In this document: piece after piece, positions 50,203 through 59,881 of the stretch
Layout: each line of letters opens with the position of its first letter
How positions within the stretch are numbered: the first letter of the stretch is position 1
NCBI RefSeq assembly: GCF_030010235.1
Contig: NZ_JASCRS010000002.1
Location: forward strand, 186,001-250,000
Length of the DNA stretch: 64,000 nt
Direction of reading: 5' to 3'
DNA from: Leucobacter sp. UT-8R-CII-1-4
Lineage (GTDB): Bacteria > Actinomycetota > Actinomycetes > Actinomycetales > Microbacteriaceae
Program-made: the position numbers and the translations under genes
Notes under the pieces: model-generated
Database searches by the model: none
What the model saw: the letters and a program-made list of their open reading frames with translations, nothing else
What the model was told of the DNA's origin: nothing

Positions 50203-53200
50203 CTACTGCGCTTGCAGGGCGTTCGTGAGGGCTTCCTTCAGGCGCGCATCGGCTTCGCCGTACGCGGTCCAGTCGCCCGCCTTCATTGCTTCATCACGGT
50301 CGGCGATAGCCTGCTTCATCTCGCGCAGGGCTTTTTGCAGCTCTGGCGAAGAAGGCTTCTCGGTTGAGGTGCCCGTGTCTGGGGTTTCAGCTCCCGGGTC
50401 AACCACATCCGTGCCTTCGCCCTCAATTGGCACATCACCGTCACCGGCGGAAGCGCCGGAGTTGCCGCCGAAGAGCTCGTCGAGCGCACCGTCAAGGGTG
50501 TCCTCGAACGCGATCTGGTCGCCGAACGACGCAAGGACCTTCTGCAGAATCGGGAAGCTGGTTCCCGAAGACGCCTGCACATACACCGGCTGCACGTAGA
50601 GCAGACCGCCACCAACCGGCAGAGTGAGCAGGTTACCGCTCGTCACCTTACTGCCACCCTGACTCAGGATGTTCAGCAGCCTGGAGACCTCAGAGTCGGT
50701 CGTGAAGCTGTTCTGCACCTGACCTGGGCCAGGAACCGAATTGCCCTTTGGCAGCGTGAGCAGCTTGAGCGTGCCGTAATCCTCCGATACCTTGCCGTCC
50801 ACGTTTCCGGCGTTCGAATTCGCTGCCAGATATCCGGTCAGAATATTTCGAGCGTCTTTACCACGCGCTGCAGGAATATAGGTCGAGTAGATCGAGAAGT
50901 TTGGATCTGCATCCTTACCAGCGGCCATCGTCAAGTAGTACGCCGGCTGCCTAGGCGCTTCACCGTTGTCACCCGAAGACACGGTTGAGACCGGGTCGCT
51001 CGGCGTACGCCATGCGTCTTCTTCTGAGTAGAAAGCGCCAGCGTCTGTGACGTGATAGGTCGAGAGCATCTCACGCTGTGCCTTGAACAGATCGCTCGGG
51101 TAACGGACGTGGCTGAGCAAGTCACCGCTCATCTTATCGACCGACTGGAGCGTGTCCGGGTAGATCTTGCTCCATGCCTGCAGCAGTGGATCTTCGGTGT
51201 CCCACGCGTACAGTTTCACACTGCCGTCGTAGGCGCTCACGGTTGCCTTCACCGAGTTGCGAATGTAGTTCACTGGCTTCACGCCCGCGCCAGCTGCACG
51301 CGGGTTGTCGGCATCAACAATCAGTGAGTTGAAGTCCTGCATCTCCGAGTACGGGTACTGATCAGAGGTGGTGTAGCCATCAATGATCCAGACGACTTCG
51401 CCGTCGACTACCGAGGCGTACGGCGCCGAATCTACTGTCAGGTATGGCGCAACCTTCTTCACACGATCAACCGGGTTGCGGTCATAAAGAATCTGCGAAC
51501 CATCAACGACAGCGCCCGAAAGCACGATCTCCATCGACTGGAACTTCAGCGCGTACAGCAACTTCGTAAAGACGTTGCTCAGTACGGGTCCACCGTCACC
51601 GGCAAAGATAGTCAGGTTCTGACGCCCACCTTCGCTCTCAGAGACAGTTGCCTCTTGGTCTGCTTCGGTGTCGTTGGTCGCCGGCGCTTCGGCGTTCTCA
51701 GCAGTACCGTCTGCGCCCTCAGCTGGAGTTTCAGTGGGGGCCTCGGCTGGAGCCTCAGCGGGTGACGCACTCTCGTCGTCAGCCGGGTAGTCAACCTCGA
51801 TTGGCTTCGCACGGTCGCCACCAACGATTGAGTAATTCGGTGAAGTCATACCGAAGTAAACGCGCGGTTCAAACTCGCCGAGGCGCCCGCTGGTTGGGAT
51901 CCCGCTCTCCAGGAAGACAGGCTCACCGCTAGCTGAGCGCTGGTTGCCGTATGCTGCCACCAAGCCGTAGCCATGGGTATAGACCAGCGTCTGGTTGTAC
52001 CAGCCATTCTGGCCCGAGACGTCGATATCGCGCACCGCGGTAACAGTGTCTTCGATCTTGCCGTCAATCTCGTAGCGGTCGACGCTCAGCGATTCTGGGA
52101 ACTTGTAGTACTGGCGGCTCTGTTCAAGCTGAGCAAAGGTTGGCGAGACGACAGCAGGGTCGATAATTCGAATGTTTGCAGTGGTCTCAGCATCGCCACG
52201 CAGCTGACCTGGCTCCGCATCGGTTGCAGCGTCATAGCGTTCAACCTTGACGTCATCGATACCGTACGCGGCTCGAGTTGCCTCAATATTCCGAGCAAGG
52301 TATTCACTTTCCAGGCTCTTCTCGTCTGGGCGCACACGAAGCTCCTGCACGACCCATGGGTAACCGACGCCAACAACGAGGGCGGAAACCAGAAGCAAGG
52401 CAGTACCAATCACGGGCAGGCGCCATTTACCGGTAACTGCGGTGATCAGGAACAGCAGTGCAACGATTACGGCGATACCAGCAAGAATCTGCTTACCCGG
52501 AATTGTGGCGTGCACTCCCGTGTAGGTGGCACCGGTGAACCGGCCCTGGAAGTCAGTGAGCGCCGCGTAGCGGTCAAACCACAGGCTGACACCCTGCAGC
52601 GCAAGGTACACAAATGCCAGCACGGCGGCCTGAATACGGGTGGCCTTCGAAACACGCACATCGCGACCAGCAAACGAGATGCCACCGTAAAGGTAGCTGG
52701 TTGCTACACCGAGAATCAGGCTGATCAGCACGACTGCCGATGCGTAGCTCAGTACACCCTGCCAGAACGGCAGCGAGAAGAGGTAGAACGAAGTGTCAAG
52801 ACCGAACTCAGGGTCTTTTGTGCCAGAGGGTGACGAGTTCCACCAGAGCAGCACGCGCTGCCAAGATGAGGCCGCAGCAAATCCACCAAATAGCCCAAAG
52901 AGCGCAGGCAAGAGCCACTTGATCAACCGGCGCAGCGGTTCAACGAGCTCTTGATATCGATCCAGCTGTGCCGTCAAACGCGCGTAAACCGGGCGCTTGC
53001 GGTAGGCAATGTCGATCGAAAAGAATACGGGAACTGCCATCGCCAGGAAACCAACAACGAACATCGCTGCCGCTGCTACCCACTGGGTGAGCAGAACTGG
53101 CAGGTATCCGAGTTGGTCAAACCAAAGCACCTCGGTAAAGACAGAGGCAGCTGCAAGAAGGCCAAGAACCAGCAGCACAACCAGAACCACGGTCACCGCA

Positions 53201-53256
53201 ATCGGTGAGACGCGGCGCTTAGTTCCCTGCGGAGCGGCGTTGGTCGGGTCAGTCAC
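50203..53256 (-). CDS. UPF0182 family large membrane protein
   Basis: This is a 1017-residue protein. The N-terminal third has about seven transmembrane helices (from SPIAVTVVLVVLLVLGLLAA). A large extracytoplasmic domain follows (ARNIEATRAAYGIDDVKVER, QNGWYNQTLVYTHGYGLVAA, YFGMTSPNYSIVGGD, SQYKFPE-like and RVKKVAPYLTVDSAPYASVV). An acidic Ala/Glu/Thr-rich insert lies at about 485-545 and an acidic tail at the end. Function unknown; widespread in actinobacteria. GTG 53256 with AGAGAG upstream. Confidence 0.93.
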   Translation of the reverse strand: MTDPTNAAPQGTKRRVSPIAVTVVLVVLLVLGLLAAASVFTEVLWFDQLGYLPVLLTQWVAAAAMFVVGFLAMAVPVFFSIDIAYRKRPVYARLTAQLDRYQELVEPLRRLIKWLLPALFGLFGGFAAASSWQRVLLWWNSSPSGTKDPEFGLDTSFYLFSLPFWQGVLSYASAVVLISLILGVATSYLYGGISFAGRDVRVSKATRIQAAVLAFVYLALQGVSLWFDRYAALTDFQGRFTGATYTGVHATIPGKQILAGIAVIVALLFLITAVTGKWRLPVIGTALLLVSALVVGVGYPWVVQELRVRPDEKSLESEYLARNIEATRAAYGIDDVKVERYDAATDAEPGQLRGDAETTANIRIIDPAVVSPTFAQLEQSRQYYKFPESLSVDRYEIDGKIEDTVTAVRDIDVSGQNGWYNQTLVYTHGYGLVAAYGNQRSASGEPVFLESGIPTSGRLGEFEPRVYFGMTSPNYSIVGGDRAKPIEVDYPADDESASPAEAPAEAPTETPAEGADGTAENAEAPATNDTEADQEATVSESEGGRQNLTIFAGDGGPVLSNVFTKLLYALKFQSMEIVLSGAVVDGSQILYDRNPVDRVKKVAPYLTVDSAPYASVVDGEVVWIIDGYTTSDQYPYSEMQDFNSLIVDADNPRAAGAGVKPVNYIRNSVKATVSAYDGSVKLYAWDTEDPLLQAWSKIYPDTLQSVDKMSGDLLSHVRYPSDLFKAQREMLSTYHVTDAGAFYSEEDAWRTPSDPVSTVSSGDNGEAPRQPAYYLTMAAGKDADPNFSIYSTYIPAARGKDARNILTGYLAANSNAGNVDGKVSEDYGTLKLLTLPKGNSVPGPGQVQNSFTTDSEVSRLLNILSQGGSKVTSGNLLTLPVGGGLLYVQPVYVQASSGTSFPILQKVLASFGDQIAFEDTLDGALDELFGGNSGASAGDGDVPIEGEGTDVVDPGAETPDTGTSTEKPSSPELQKALREMKQAIADRDEAMKAGDWTAYGEADARLKEALTNALQAQ

Positions 53257-53443
53257 GTCGAAACTCTCTGTTAAATGATGGATTCTGGCGTGCCCCCAGC
53301 CTATCGACCGCCCCCGACAAGATGCCTGGAATTCGCAGTTCGCTTGAACGCATTGGTCACTGTTCGCAGTGAGCGCAACGCAAATGCCCCAGATTTCCCG
53401 CTCTCACGGCCGAATTTCACCCCTGTGCCGTAACTTGGAATCC

Positions 53444-54859
53444 ATGAACGATCGCGAGCACAACGGCAGCCCAGAAGAGTCGGGCGACGACGCCATGCGC
53501 GAGTTGCAGCGCATGCTGAACGACATGCTTTCGGGCAAGACTCCAAATGGAGATTTCGATTTTTCCGCTCTCTCAAAGGCCGCGGGACTACCAGCGGATC
53601 CGGCTGCGCTGCAAGGGCTTTTTGCTTCTATGCAGCAAGCGATGCAGAACCCTACAAACGAAATCGATTGGTCCGTTGCCAGGCGCATCGCTATCGATGT
53701 TGCTTCGCAGGGTGGAGCACCTGCAGACCCTGCCGCTGCACAGCGAGCCTTTCCGGTCGCCGCGCTTTGGCTAGACGAGGCGACCGCAGTCGGTGCTACC
53801 GCCGACGCACCTCGCACACTGACCAGAGTCGAATGGGTCCAGCAGTCAATCGACACCTGGATCGGCCTCGCTGAGCCGGTGGCAGACTCTATTGCTCGTG
53901 CGCTCACCGATGCGCTTAGCAGCCAGCTGCCCGAACAGTTCAGCAGCCAGTTTGAGGGCTTCGCACCTATGCTGCGAAGCGTGGGCGGTGCCCTCTTTGC
54001 TACGCAGCTCGGCCAGGTAATTGGCAAGCTTTCAAGTGAGGTCGCCGCTGGTGGCGACGTTGGTATGCCTCTCTTTGAAGGTCAGGGACGCGAGGGTGGC
54101 GCACTGATTCCAAGCGGCGTCGCTGAGTTCGCAGACGGTCTCGATCAAGACGCTGAGGCCGTCACCCTGTACCTTGCTGTGCGCGAGTTGGCACATGCTC
54201 GTTTGTTCCGGCACACCCGCTGGCTGCGCCTGCACCTCGTATCGGCCATCACGGATTATGCCCGCGGCATGAGCATTGACACCATGCGCATTGAAGAGTT
54301 GGCCGGTGAGCTCGATCCTTCAGACACCGAGGCAATGCAACGCCTGGTGTCTAGCGGCGCGCTCATTCCACCTCGCACCCCCGAGCAAGAATCTGCGCTT
54401 GAGCGTCTCGAAACTATGCTCGCCCTTATTGAGGGCTGGGTTGATGCGGTAACCGAGTCTGCTGTTTCACGCTTGCCTGGTAGCGAGGGCATTGCTGAAA
54501 TGGTTCGCCGCCGCCGTGCGGTTGGCGGTCCAGCGGAACACGCTTTTGGGACCTTGGTCGGCCTTGAGCTTCGCCCTCGCCGCCTACGCGAGGCAGCGGC
54601 ACTGTGGCGAACCCTCGGCGAGCGAGGCGGTATTGAACGCCGCGATGCGCTCTGGGCTCACCCTGATCTGCTACCAAGTTCAGAAGAAATTGATCACCCG
54701 GCTCGCCTTCTTGAGCGTCTTGGACTTGCCGGTGCTGAGCCAGAAGCTGCTCCGAGCGATGATTTCGATCGCGCGCTCGCCGATTTGCTTGATGGCAAGC
54801 TTGAGCGAAACGATGATAAGAATTCCGACGAGGATCCGCTACAGCCGCCTCCGGTGTAA
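53444..54859 (+). CDS. DUF2342 zinc-metalloprotease-like protein
   Basis: This is a 471-residue protein of the DUF2342 / TIGR03624 group. It has LQRMLNDMLSGKTPNGDFDF near the start, IDWSVARRIAIDVA, and the putative zinc site VRELAHARLFRHTRWLRLHL, an ExxxH-type variant of HExxH with an Arg before Glu. The middle of the protein is helical. Actinobacteria often encode it near uvrD2. ATG 53444 is chosen because the 25 upstream codons are unlike the family. Confidence 0.86.
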   Translation: MNDREHNGSPEESGDDAMRELQRMLNDMLSGKTPNGDFDFSALSKAAGLPADPAALQGLFASMQQAMQNPTNEIDWSVARRIAIDVASQGGAPADPAAAQRAFPVAALWLDEATAVGATADAPRTLTRVEWVQQSIDTWIGLAEPVADSIARALTDALSSQLPEQFSSQFEGFAPMLRSVGGALFATQLGQVIGKLSSEVAAGGDVGMPLFEGQGREGGALIPSGVAEFADGLDQDAEAVTLYLAVRELAHARLFRHTRWLRLHLVSAITDYARGMSIDTMRIEELAGELDPSDTEAMQRLVSSGALIPPRTPEQESALERLETMLALIEGWVDAVTESAVSRLPGSEGIAEMVRRRRAVGGPAEHAFGTLVGLELRPRRLREAAALWRTLGERGGIERRDALWAHPDLLPSSEEIDHPARLLERLGLAGAEPEAAPSDDFDRALADLLDGKLERNDDKNSDEDPLQPPPV

Positions 54860-54900
54860 TGCTTTTGCGAGCTAAGTCATCCCAGTGACTCAGCTGAACG

Positions 54901-54954
54901 AGCCGAGACCTTCATAGCTCACATCGAGTGATTGCGGTCTCGGCTTTTTCTTTT
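54901..54954 (+). terminator. Intrinsic terminator after the DUF2342 gene
   Basis: A 10-bp stem (54901-54910 with 54936-54945), a 25-base loop and a T-rich tail TTTTTCTTTT. Confidence 0.85.
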
Positions 54955-55001
54955 CTGTGGATAACCGATCGAACGCGTCGATTCAGGCGAAAGATGGGTT
55001 A

Positions 55002-55892
55002 ATGCACTCAGAACGTCTTAGCCTGAACCCCAAAATTCCGCTCAGCTGGGAAGAACCAGAAATCCTGCGTTTTGGTTTTGAACACGTTATCGCGAGGCTA
55101 ATCGAGCCGACGCCCGGTTTGCAGCGCCTACTCTCTCGACTTCGAGAGGGAATAGCCCGTGATCAGCTCGAATCGCTCGCCACGAACTATGGGGTCTCAG
55201 CAGCTCAACTTGGGCAGTTGCTCAGCGATCTCGGGCCGGCGCTTCAAAGAACACCCCAGGTGGAGCAACGAAACGAGTCCCAACCGGCCACACAGCAAGG
55301 CATTTCAGTAATCGGGCGCAATACTGCAGCCGAACAATTTCGCGAGCATTGCGAGCGCGCCGGTTTTCGACCTCCGAAGCCCGGCGAAAAACCAAAACTC
55401 GCCATTCTCGTCGATCACTTTTGGGTGGCGACGGCTCACTCGCAGGCACTGTTACGAGAGCAGGTTCCGCACCTCAGCGTGCGCTTCACTGATCGAGCCG
55501 TCTATGTCGGGCCAATGCTGACTCCAGAGGGCGATCTTTGCCAGAACTGTATTGAGCTGCACGCTCTCGAACTCGACCCGCAATTGCGGCTGGTAGCGGC
55601 ACAACTCGCGGCAAACACACCGGCCGCACTCAACGCCGACACCATACGTCACGCAACAACGTTGGCATTCACCGTACTGCGCCATTGGCAACAGGGCACC
55701 AAACATTTGCTCAGGCACCGCCTACGCATACCGGTCGCCCGAGGAGTTCCGGCGCTCAGACCAACACGTGAGCGAGTTAAAGCACACAAAAAATGCCCCT
55801 GTATTGAGCTGGCTCGCGCCCAACTCCCGATCACATCAGGCGCCGAACTTGAGACCGGCTTCTTCGATAAAACGGGAGGGCATGCGCTGTGA
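55002..55892 (+). CDS. ThiF/cyclodehydratase-like conserved actinobacterial protein
   Basis: This is a 296-residue protein. The C-terminal half has the pattern of ThiF-like/TOMM partner proteins: KLAILVDHFWVATAHSQALL, HLSVRFTDRAVYVGPML, GDLCQNCIELHALELDPQLR and VAAQLA. No nucleotide-binding GxGxxG is seen, so it may be a non-catalytic homologue. ATG 55002 is preferred over GTG 54957, which has no ribosome site. Its 3' end overlaps the convergent uvrD2 gene by 57 bases. No RiPP precursor or YcaO gene is visible nearby. Confidence 0.68.
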   Translation: MHSERLSLNPKIPLSWEEPEILRFGFEHVIARLIEPTPGLQRLLSRLREGIARDQLESLATNYGVSAAQLGQLLSDLGPALQRTPQVEQRNESQPATQQGISVIGRNTAAEQFREHCERAGFRPPKPGEKPKLAILVDHFWVATAHSQALLREQVPHLSVRFTDRAVYVGPMLTPEGDLCQNCIELHALELDPQLRLVAAQLAANTPAALNADTIRHATTLAFTVLRHWQQGTKHLLRHRLRIPVARGVPALRPTRERVKAHKKCPCIELARAQLPITSGAELETGFFDKTGGHAL

Positions 55893-57524
55893 ACGGGCAG
55901 ATCCAGCAGTGCCAGAAATACGCAACTCGTTTCGAGCGCGGGTGAACGCGACGTAGGCCAGCCTGCGCTCTTCATCGATGCCAGACTCATCGACCGCATA
56001 CGCATTCGGGAACAAGCCCTCATTCATGCCGATGAGATGAACAAGACCCCATTCGAGGCCCTTCGCCGAGTGCACCGCACTCAGCGTGACAGCTTCAACA
56101 GTAGGTTCATGATGCGCCTGAGAACGGGCAAGCAGCTCTTCACTAAACGACTGCATAGTTGTTCCCGGTGGTTGCTCGTCCAGCAGCGTGAGTATCGCGT
56201 TCAGCGCATCCCAACGCTCACGCGCAGCCCCACCCTCTGGTGGGCTCGCAGTCCACCCGCAGGCCCGAAGCACGTCACTGACCACTTGGAAGAGCGGACG
56301 AGGATCAGCGACCTTCGCCTGGCCACGCATCAACATGACTGCTTGCCGCACCTCTGCCCGATCAAAAAAGCGCTGCGCGCCAACGACCCGAGCAGAGACA
56401 CCGAGCTGCTGCAGAGCTGACTCAATGATCGCCGATTGCGCGTTCGCACGGTACAGCACAGCAATCTCACTCGCTGGCGTGCCTGCAGCGATGCTCACCC
56501 GGATCGATGCCGCAACAGCCTGCGCCTCATCGTGCTCGTTTACAAACCACTCTGCCGACACTGGCGCCCCCGGCTCTGCCCGTTCGGCTCGCAGCGTCAG
56601 CGCGCCAGGGCGCCCCTTCATCAGCTTGTTAGAAACCTGCACGATCTGATTCGACGAACGATAGTTTCGTTCGAGCCTGAACTCTCGAGCATTCGGATGC
56701 TCAGCGCCAAAGCGCAAAAGGTACGAACTCGATGCGCCAGCAAAGCTATAAATAGTCTGGCTCGCGTCACCCACAACGCACAGCTCGTCGCGATCGCCTA
56801 GCCACACCTGCAAGAGAGCGTGTTGAAGCGGCGAAACGTCCTGATACTCGTCGACCGTGAAAAACCGGTACCGCTCACGAACTTGAATAGCGGCTCTCGG
56901 CTCAGTCTCAAGCATGCCGGTGGTGAGCACCAGCACATCCTCAAAATCGATCTGCCGACGCTCGCTGAGAACCGCCGCATATTTCTCATGAATATCGAGC
57001 AACTGTTCGGCCGAAATACCTGACGGCACAGGGCGAGGATCACGTGCCGACACCAAACGTGCCGCGTAACTCTCCATGTCGAGCATGGAGACTTTTCGCC
57101 ACTCAATCTCCGCTGCGATATCGCGCAGCGTCTCACCTGGCAGCCGCAACCCAAGCGATTCCACCGCCTGAGAAATCACAGGAATCTTGCCACCGACAAC
57201 CTGTGGCGCCGCTCCCCCAACCAGCTGCGGCCAAAAGAAGCCGAGCTGCGCGAGAGCCGCACCGTGAAAAGTTTGCGCGCGCACACCAACCGCGCCGAGC
57301 CCGCGAAGCCGCGACTGCATTTCACCGGCAGCCTTACGAGTGAACGTCACCGCCAGCACACGTTCGGGAGCATAAGCACCAACCCGAACACCGTGCGCAA
57401 TTCGGTGTGTCAACGTTCTCGTCTTGCCGGTGCCCGCGCCTGCAAGAACCATCACCGGCCCCCGCAGATGCTCGGCGATCTGGCGCTGATCCGGGTCTAA
57501 ACCGTCGAGAAGATCGCTACTCAC
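55836..57524 (-). CDS. uvrD2: UvrD2-like superfamily I DNA helicase
   Basis: This is a 562-residue 3'-5' helicase. Motif I VLAGAGTGKTRTLTHRIA, Ia VTFTRKAAGEM, II FFTVDEYQDVSPLQ, III VVGDASQTIYSFAGA, IV EFRLERNYRSS, V LSAVHSAKGLEWGLVHLIG and VI EERRLAYVAFTRAR are all intact. It is shorter than mycobacterial UvrD2: the HRDC domain and tetracysteine motif are absent. GTG 57524 overlaps the end of nudC by eight bases. Confidence 0.92.
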   Translation of the reverse strand: MSSDLLDGLDPDQRQIAEHLRGPVMVLAGAGTGKTRTLTHRIAHGVRVGAYAPERVLAVTFTRKAAGEMQSRLRGLGAVGVRAQTFHGAALAQLGFFWPQLVGGAAPQVVGGKIPVISQAVESLGLRLPGETLRDIAAEIEWRKVSMLDMESYAARLVSARDPRPVPSGISAEQLLDIHEKYAAVLSERRQIDFEDVLVLTTGMLETEPRAAIQVRERYRFFTVDEYQDVSPLQHALLQVWLGDRDELCVVGDASQTIYSFAGASSSYLLRFGAEHPNAREFRLERNYRSSNQIVQVSNKLMKGRPGALTLRAERAEPGAPVSAEWFVNEHDEAQAVAASIRVSIAAGTPASEIAVLYRANAQSAIIESALQQLGVSARVVGAQRFFDRAEVRQAVMLMRGQAKVADPRPLFQVVSDVLRACGWTASPPEGGAARERWDALNAILTLLDEQPPGTTMQSFSEELLARSQAHHEPTVEAVTLSAVHSAKGLEWGLVHLIGMNEGLFPNAYAVDESGIDEERRLAYVAFTRARNELRISGTAGSARSQRMPSRFIEEAGLKFGA

Positions 57525-58419
57525 GATCGCCCTCAGCGATCCAGAGTTCGATCAGCCAGCGTGCGATTGAAAGCTTCTGCGGCAGGCGAATGTCGGGGCT
57601 TGGGTTCGCCAGCTCGGCGCGCGTAAACCAGCGAAGCTCAGAGATTTCGTTCGGATCTGGGTTCAGCTGCGCTGGATCAGCACCCACCGTCAGCTTCGCC
57701 CGGAAGCCGAGCATCAATGATCGGGGAAACGGCCACGGCTGAGACGCGATGTACTGCACTCCGTCGACTGCTACACCAGATTCTTCAAACACCTCACGAA
57801 CAACTGCCTGTTCCGCGCTTTCGCCTGCCTCAACAAAACCGGCGAGCAGCGAGAAACGGCCTGCCTCCCAAAGAGCGTTTGAGCCGAGCAGCAGGCGATC
57901 CTCGTGCTCTACAAGCACGATCACTGCTGGATCAGTGCGCGGAAAATGCTCGCCACCAAGCGAATCATGGCGGGCCCAGCCTCCTTGCACCGGCACCGTT
58001 TCGGAGCCATCGCGCGGCGAAAACGGCATTGCCAGGTGCCAGTTCACAATGGCAGAGGCCACCGACAGCAACTCAAGACCGAGCGGATCAAGATCCGTGG
58101 CGAAACTGAAGGGGTGCGCCCAACCGTTTGCCGGCTCTGCGTAGCCATCGACGTGAGTGGCAATCATCGCAAATACTGGTGCGCCATTCGCCTTGCCGAG
58201 ATAAGAATGCGCCTCACTTCGATCGCCTAATGGCTCAAGCAAATCAAGCTCGCACCGACCGTCAATCTCACGGACCGGAAACTTTGAGCCGGGCTGCACA
58301 CGCAACACGCGAGTCGCTGGATCACGCCAGGCTTCATCGAGCGCAAGCTCATCAAGACGGGCCGACGCGTCACGATCTAGTCCCCCGCTAACGAGCGGAA
58401 GCGGATCAATGAGCGTCAT
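57517..58419 (-). CDS. nudC: NADH pyrophosphatase-like Nudix hydrolase (NudC-like), zinc cysteines lost
   Basis: This is a 300-residue protein. The Nudix box GFVEAGESAEQAVVREVFEE and the NADH-pyrophosphatase signature SQPWPFPRSLMLGF identify it; the enzyme cleaves NADH to NMNH and AMP and can decap NAD-RNA. Where the family zinc ribbon has CxxC pairs, the sequence reads FSPRDGSETVPVQGGWARHD, without cysteines, before HFPRTDPAVI. ATG 58419 has CAGGAGA at four bases. Neighbour of uvrD2 as in mycobacteria. Confidence 0.92.
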   Translation of the reverse strand: MTLIDPLPLVSGGLDRDASARLDELALDEAWRDPATRVLRVQPGSKFPVREIDGRCELDLLEPLGDRSEAHSYLGKANGAPVFAMIATHVDGYAEPANGWAHPFSFATDLDPLGLELLSVASAIVNWHLAMPFSPRDGSETVPVQGGWARHDSLGGEHFPRTDPAVIVLVEHEDRLLLGSNALWEAGRFSLLAGFVEAGESAEQAVVREVFEESGVAVDGVQYIASQPWPFPRSLMLGFRAKLTVGADPAQLNPDPNEISELRWFTRAELANPSPDIRLPQKLSIARWLIELWIAEGDRE

Positions 58420-58495
58420 TTATTCTCCTGATATAGATGCGATTGAATGCGCGTGGCACACCGAACATGGAGCAAACGCTGCCTACGCTGGGGAC

Positions 58496-59818
58496 ATGTC
58501 GACCACCCCATTCACTCTAGCCGCCCTCGCAACCTCAGCGGTGCCTGGTCTCGCTGTCACCGGAGCTCGACCACACAGCGCTGGCAGTTCAGGCGCATTT
58601 TTATCTGCGGTGCTGTCGACCGAGAGCGGCGATGTGATTGTTCGCGTGCCAACGACGCCCGCCGCAGAGGTGCAACAATCGGCAGAACTGCTTGCTATTG
58701 CGGCCCTCGCAGATGGCGCTCGCGCGCATTTGCCGTTCAGCATTCCAAGCACGCTTGGCATCACGAGGGCGCGTGATACGAGGGCAGTCGTGAGCACCTA
58801 TTTGCCTGGCATTGCCGCGCTGATGGAAGAGATTGAGGGAGATAGCGACCTCACTCAGCAGGTTGCCGAGATCCTTGATGCGGTGCACAGCCTGCCCTCT
58901 GGCATTGTTCGTTCGGGCGGGCTGCCAGTGCGCGACGCCGACGCTGTGCGCAGCGAGGCCGAACGGCTTGTTCAGCGAGCTGCCGACACCGGCATGCTTC
59001 CCTCGACGGTGCGCGCACGTTGGAACGACGTGCTCGACGCCGACGCAGTCTGGAGTTTTGAACCGACGGTGGTGCATGGTGCCCTCGCGCCCGAGGTTTT
59101 GCTCACCGAACAAAATCACGTCACGGGCGTACTTGCCTGGCATGAGCTTTCGCTTGGCGATCCAGCGTCAGACTTGAATTGGCTTCTGCTCGGTGATCCA
59201 GAGACCTTTGAGTCAGTTCTTGCCAGATACACGGTGCTTCGCGGAGTCTCAGGTCAGCAGGAACTCAGCGTACGAGCTCGTTTTTATCACGAGCTTGAGG
59301 TCGCAAAGTGGCTGCTACACGGTTTTGAAGCGCACGATCAAGAGGTTGTTGATGATGCGGTGACCATGCTGGATCGGCTGGTCGACCGATTGAGTCTGCT
59401 CGGCGCCCCGCTGCCGAAGCAGCGAGTACTCTCCGAATCAGAAGTCGAAGAAATGCTTGATCACACTCCTCATTCGTCGCTGTCTAATCGTTCAGATAGT
59501 GCTGAGGATGAGTCACTCGACGAGGACCGTGCCTTTTTGATCGAGAGCGACTTCGCAGAGCGGGCCGCGGAACTTGGCGATAAGCAAAGCCCTACGGATG
59601 CGGGCGGCTCAGATGCGGGCGGCCCCTACGCTGGCCGCTCAGACTCTACGCAGACAGACGCCTCGGAGGCTAGCACTTCAGAAGAAATCGACGGCCCGAC
59701 GGCGGCCTCTTCGACCGGTTCTGCCTCTGACTCGGCAGAACAGATCACTCAAGTGATCGAAGATGAGGTCAGCCAAGCTGTGAAGCGCAGCCTGAAATCA
59801 CCGCGCGACAAATCTTAG
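58496..59818 (+). CDS. APH-fold protein, probable pseudokinase, with acidic C-terminal tail
   Basis: This is a 440-residue protein. Residues 1-300 follow the aminoglycoside-phosphotransferase fold (SGDVIVRVPTT, VEVAEILDAVH-like, LGDPASDLNWLLLGD). The catalytic loop reads VVHGALAPEVLL where kinases have HGDxxxxN, and the metal site reads GVLAWHELSLGD where D-W is expected, so brace Asp, Asn and metal Asp are all missing. Residues about 330-440 are acidic, Ser/Glu/Asp-rich and disordered. ATG 58496 is the start; ribosome site weak (GGGG). It is divergent from nudC. Confidence 0.8.
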   Translation: MSTTPFTLAALATSAVPGLAVTGARPHSAGSSGAFLSAVLSTESGDVIVRVPTTPAAEVQQSAELLAIAALADGARAHLPFSIPSTLGITRARDTRAVVSTYLPGIAALMEEIEGDSDLTQQVAEILDAVHSLPSGIVRSGGLPVRDADAVRSEAERLVQRAADTGMLPSTVRARWNDVLDADAVWSFEPTVVHGALAPEVLLTEQNHVTGVLAWHELSLGDPASDLNWLLLGDPETFESVLARYTVLRGVSGQQELSVRARFYHELEVAKWLLHGFEAHDQEVVDDAVTMLDRLVDRLSLLGAPLPKQRVLSESEVEEMLDHTPHSSLSNRSDSAEDESLDEDRAFLIESDFAERAAELGDKQSPTDAGGSDAGGPYAGRSDSTQTDASEASTSEEIDGPTAASSTGSASDSAEQITQVIEDEVSQAVKRSLKSPRDKS

Positions 59819-59881
59819 CTTCGCTGCTCAGCGAGCGACCGCCAGCTCTTTTGGATGCTATCTGGTTCGTGTGCTCCCTTC

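Noticed and set aside
55002..55892. A RiPP (TOMM) biosynthesis cluster around the ThiF-like gene
   Set aside because: No YcaO, precursor peptide or dehydrogenase is nearby; relatives appear to carry this gene alone near uvrD2.
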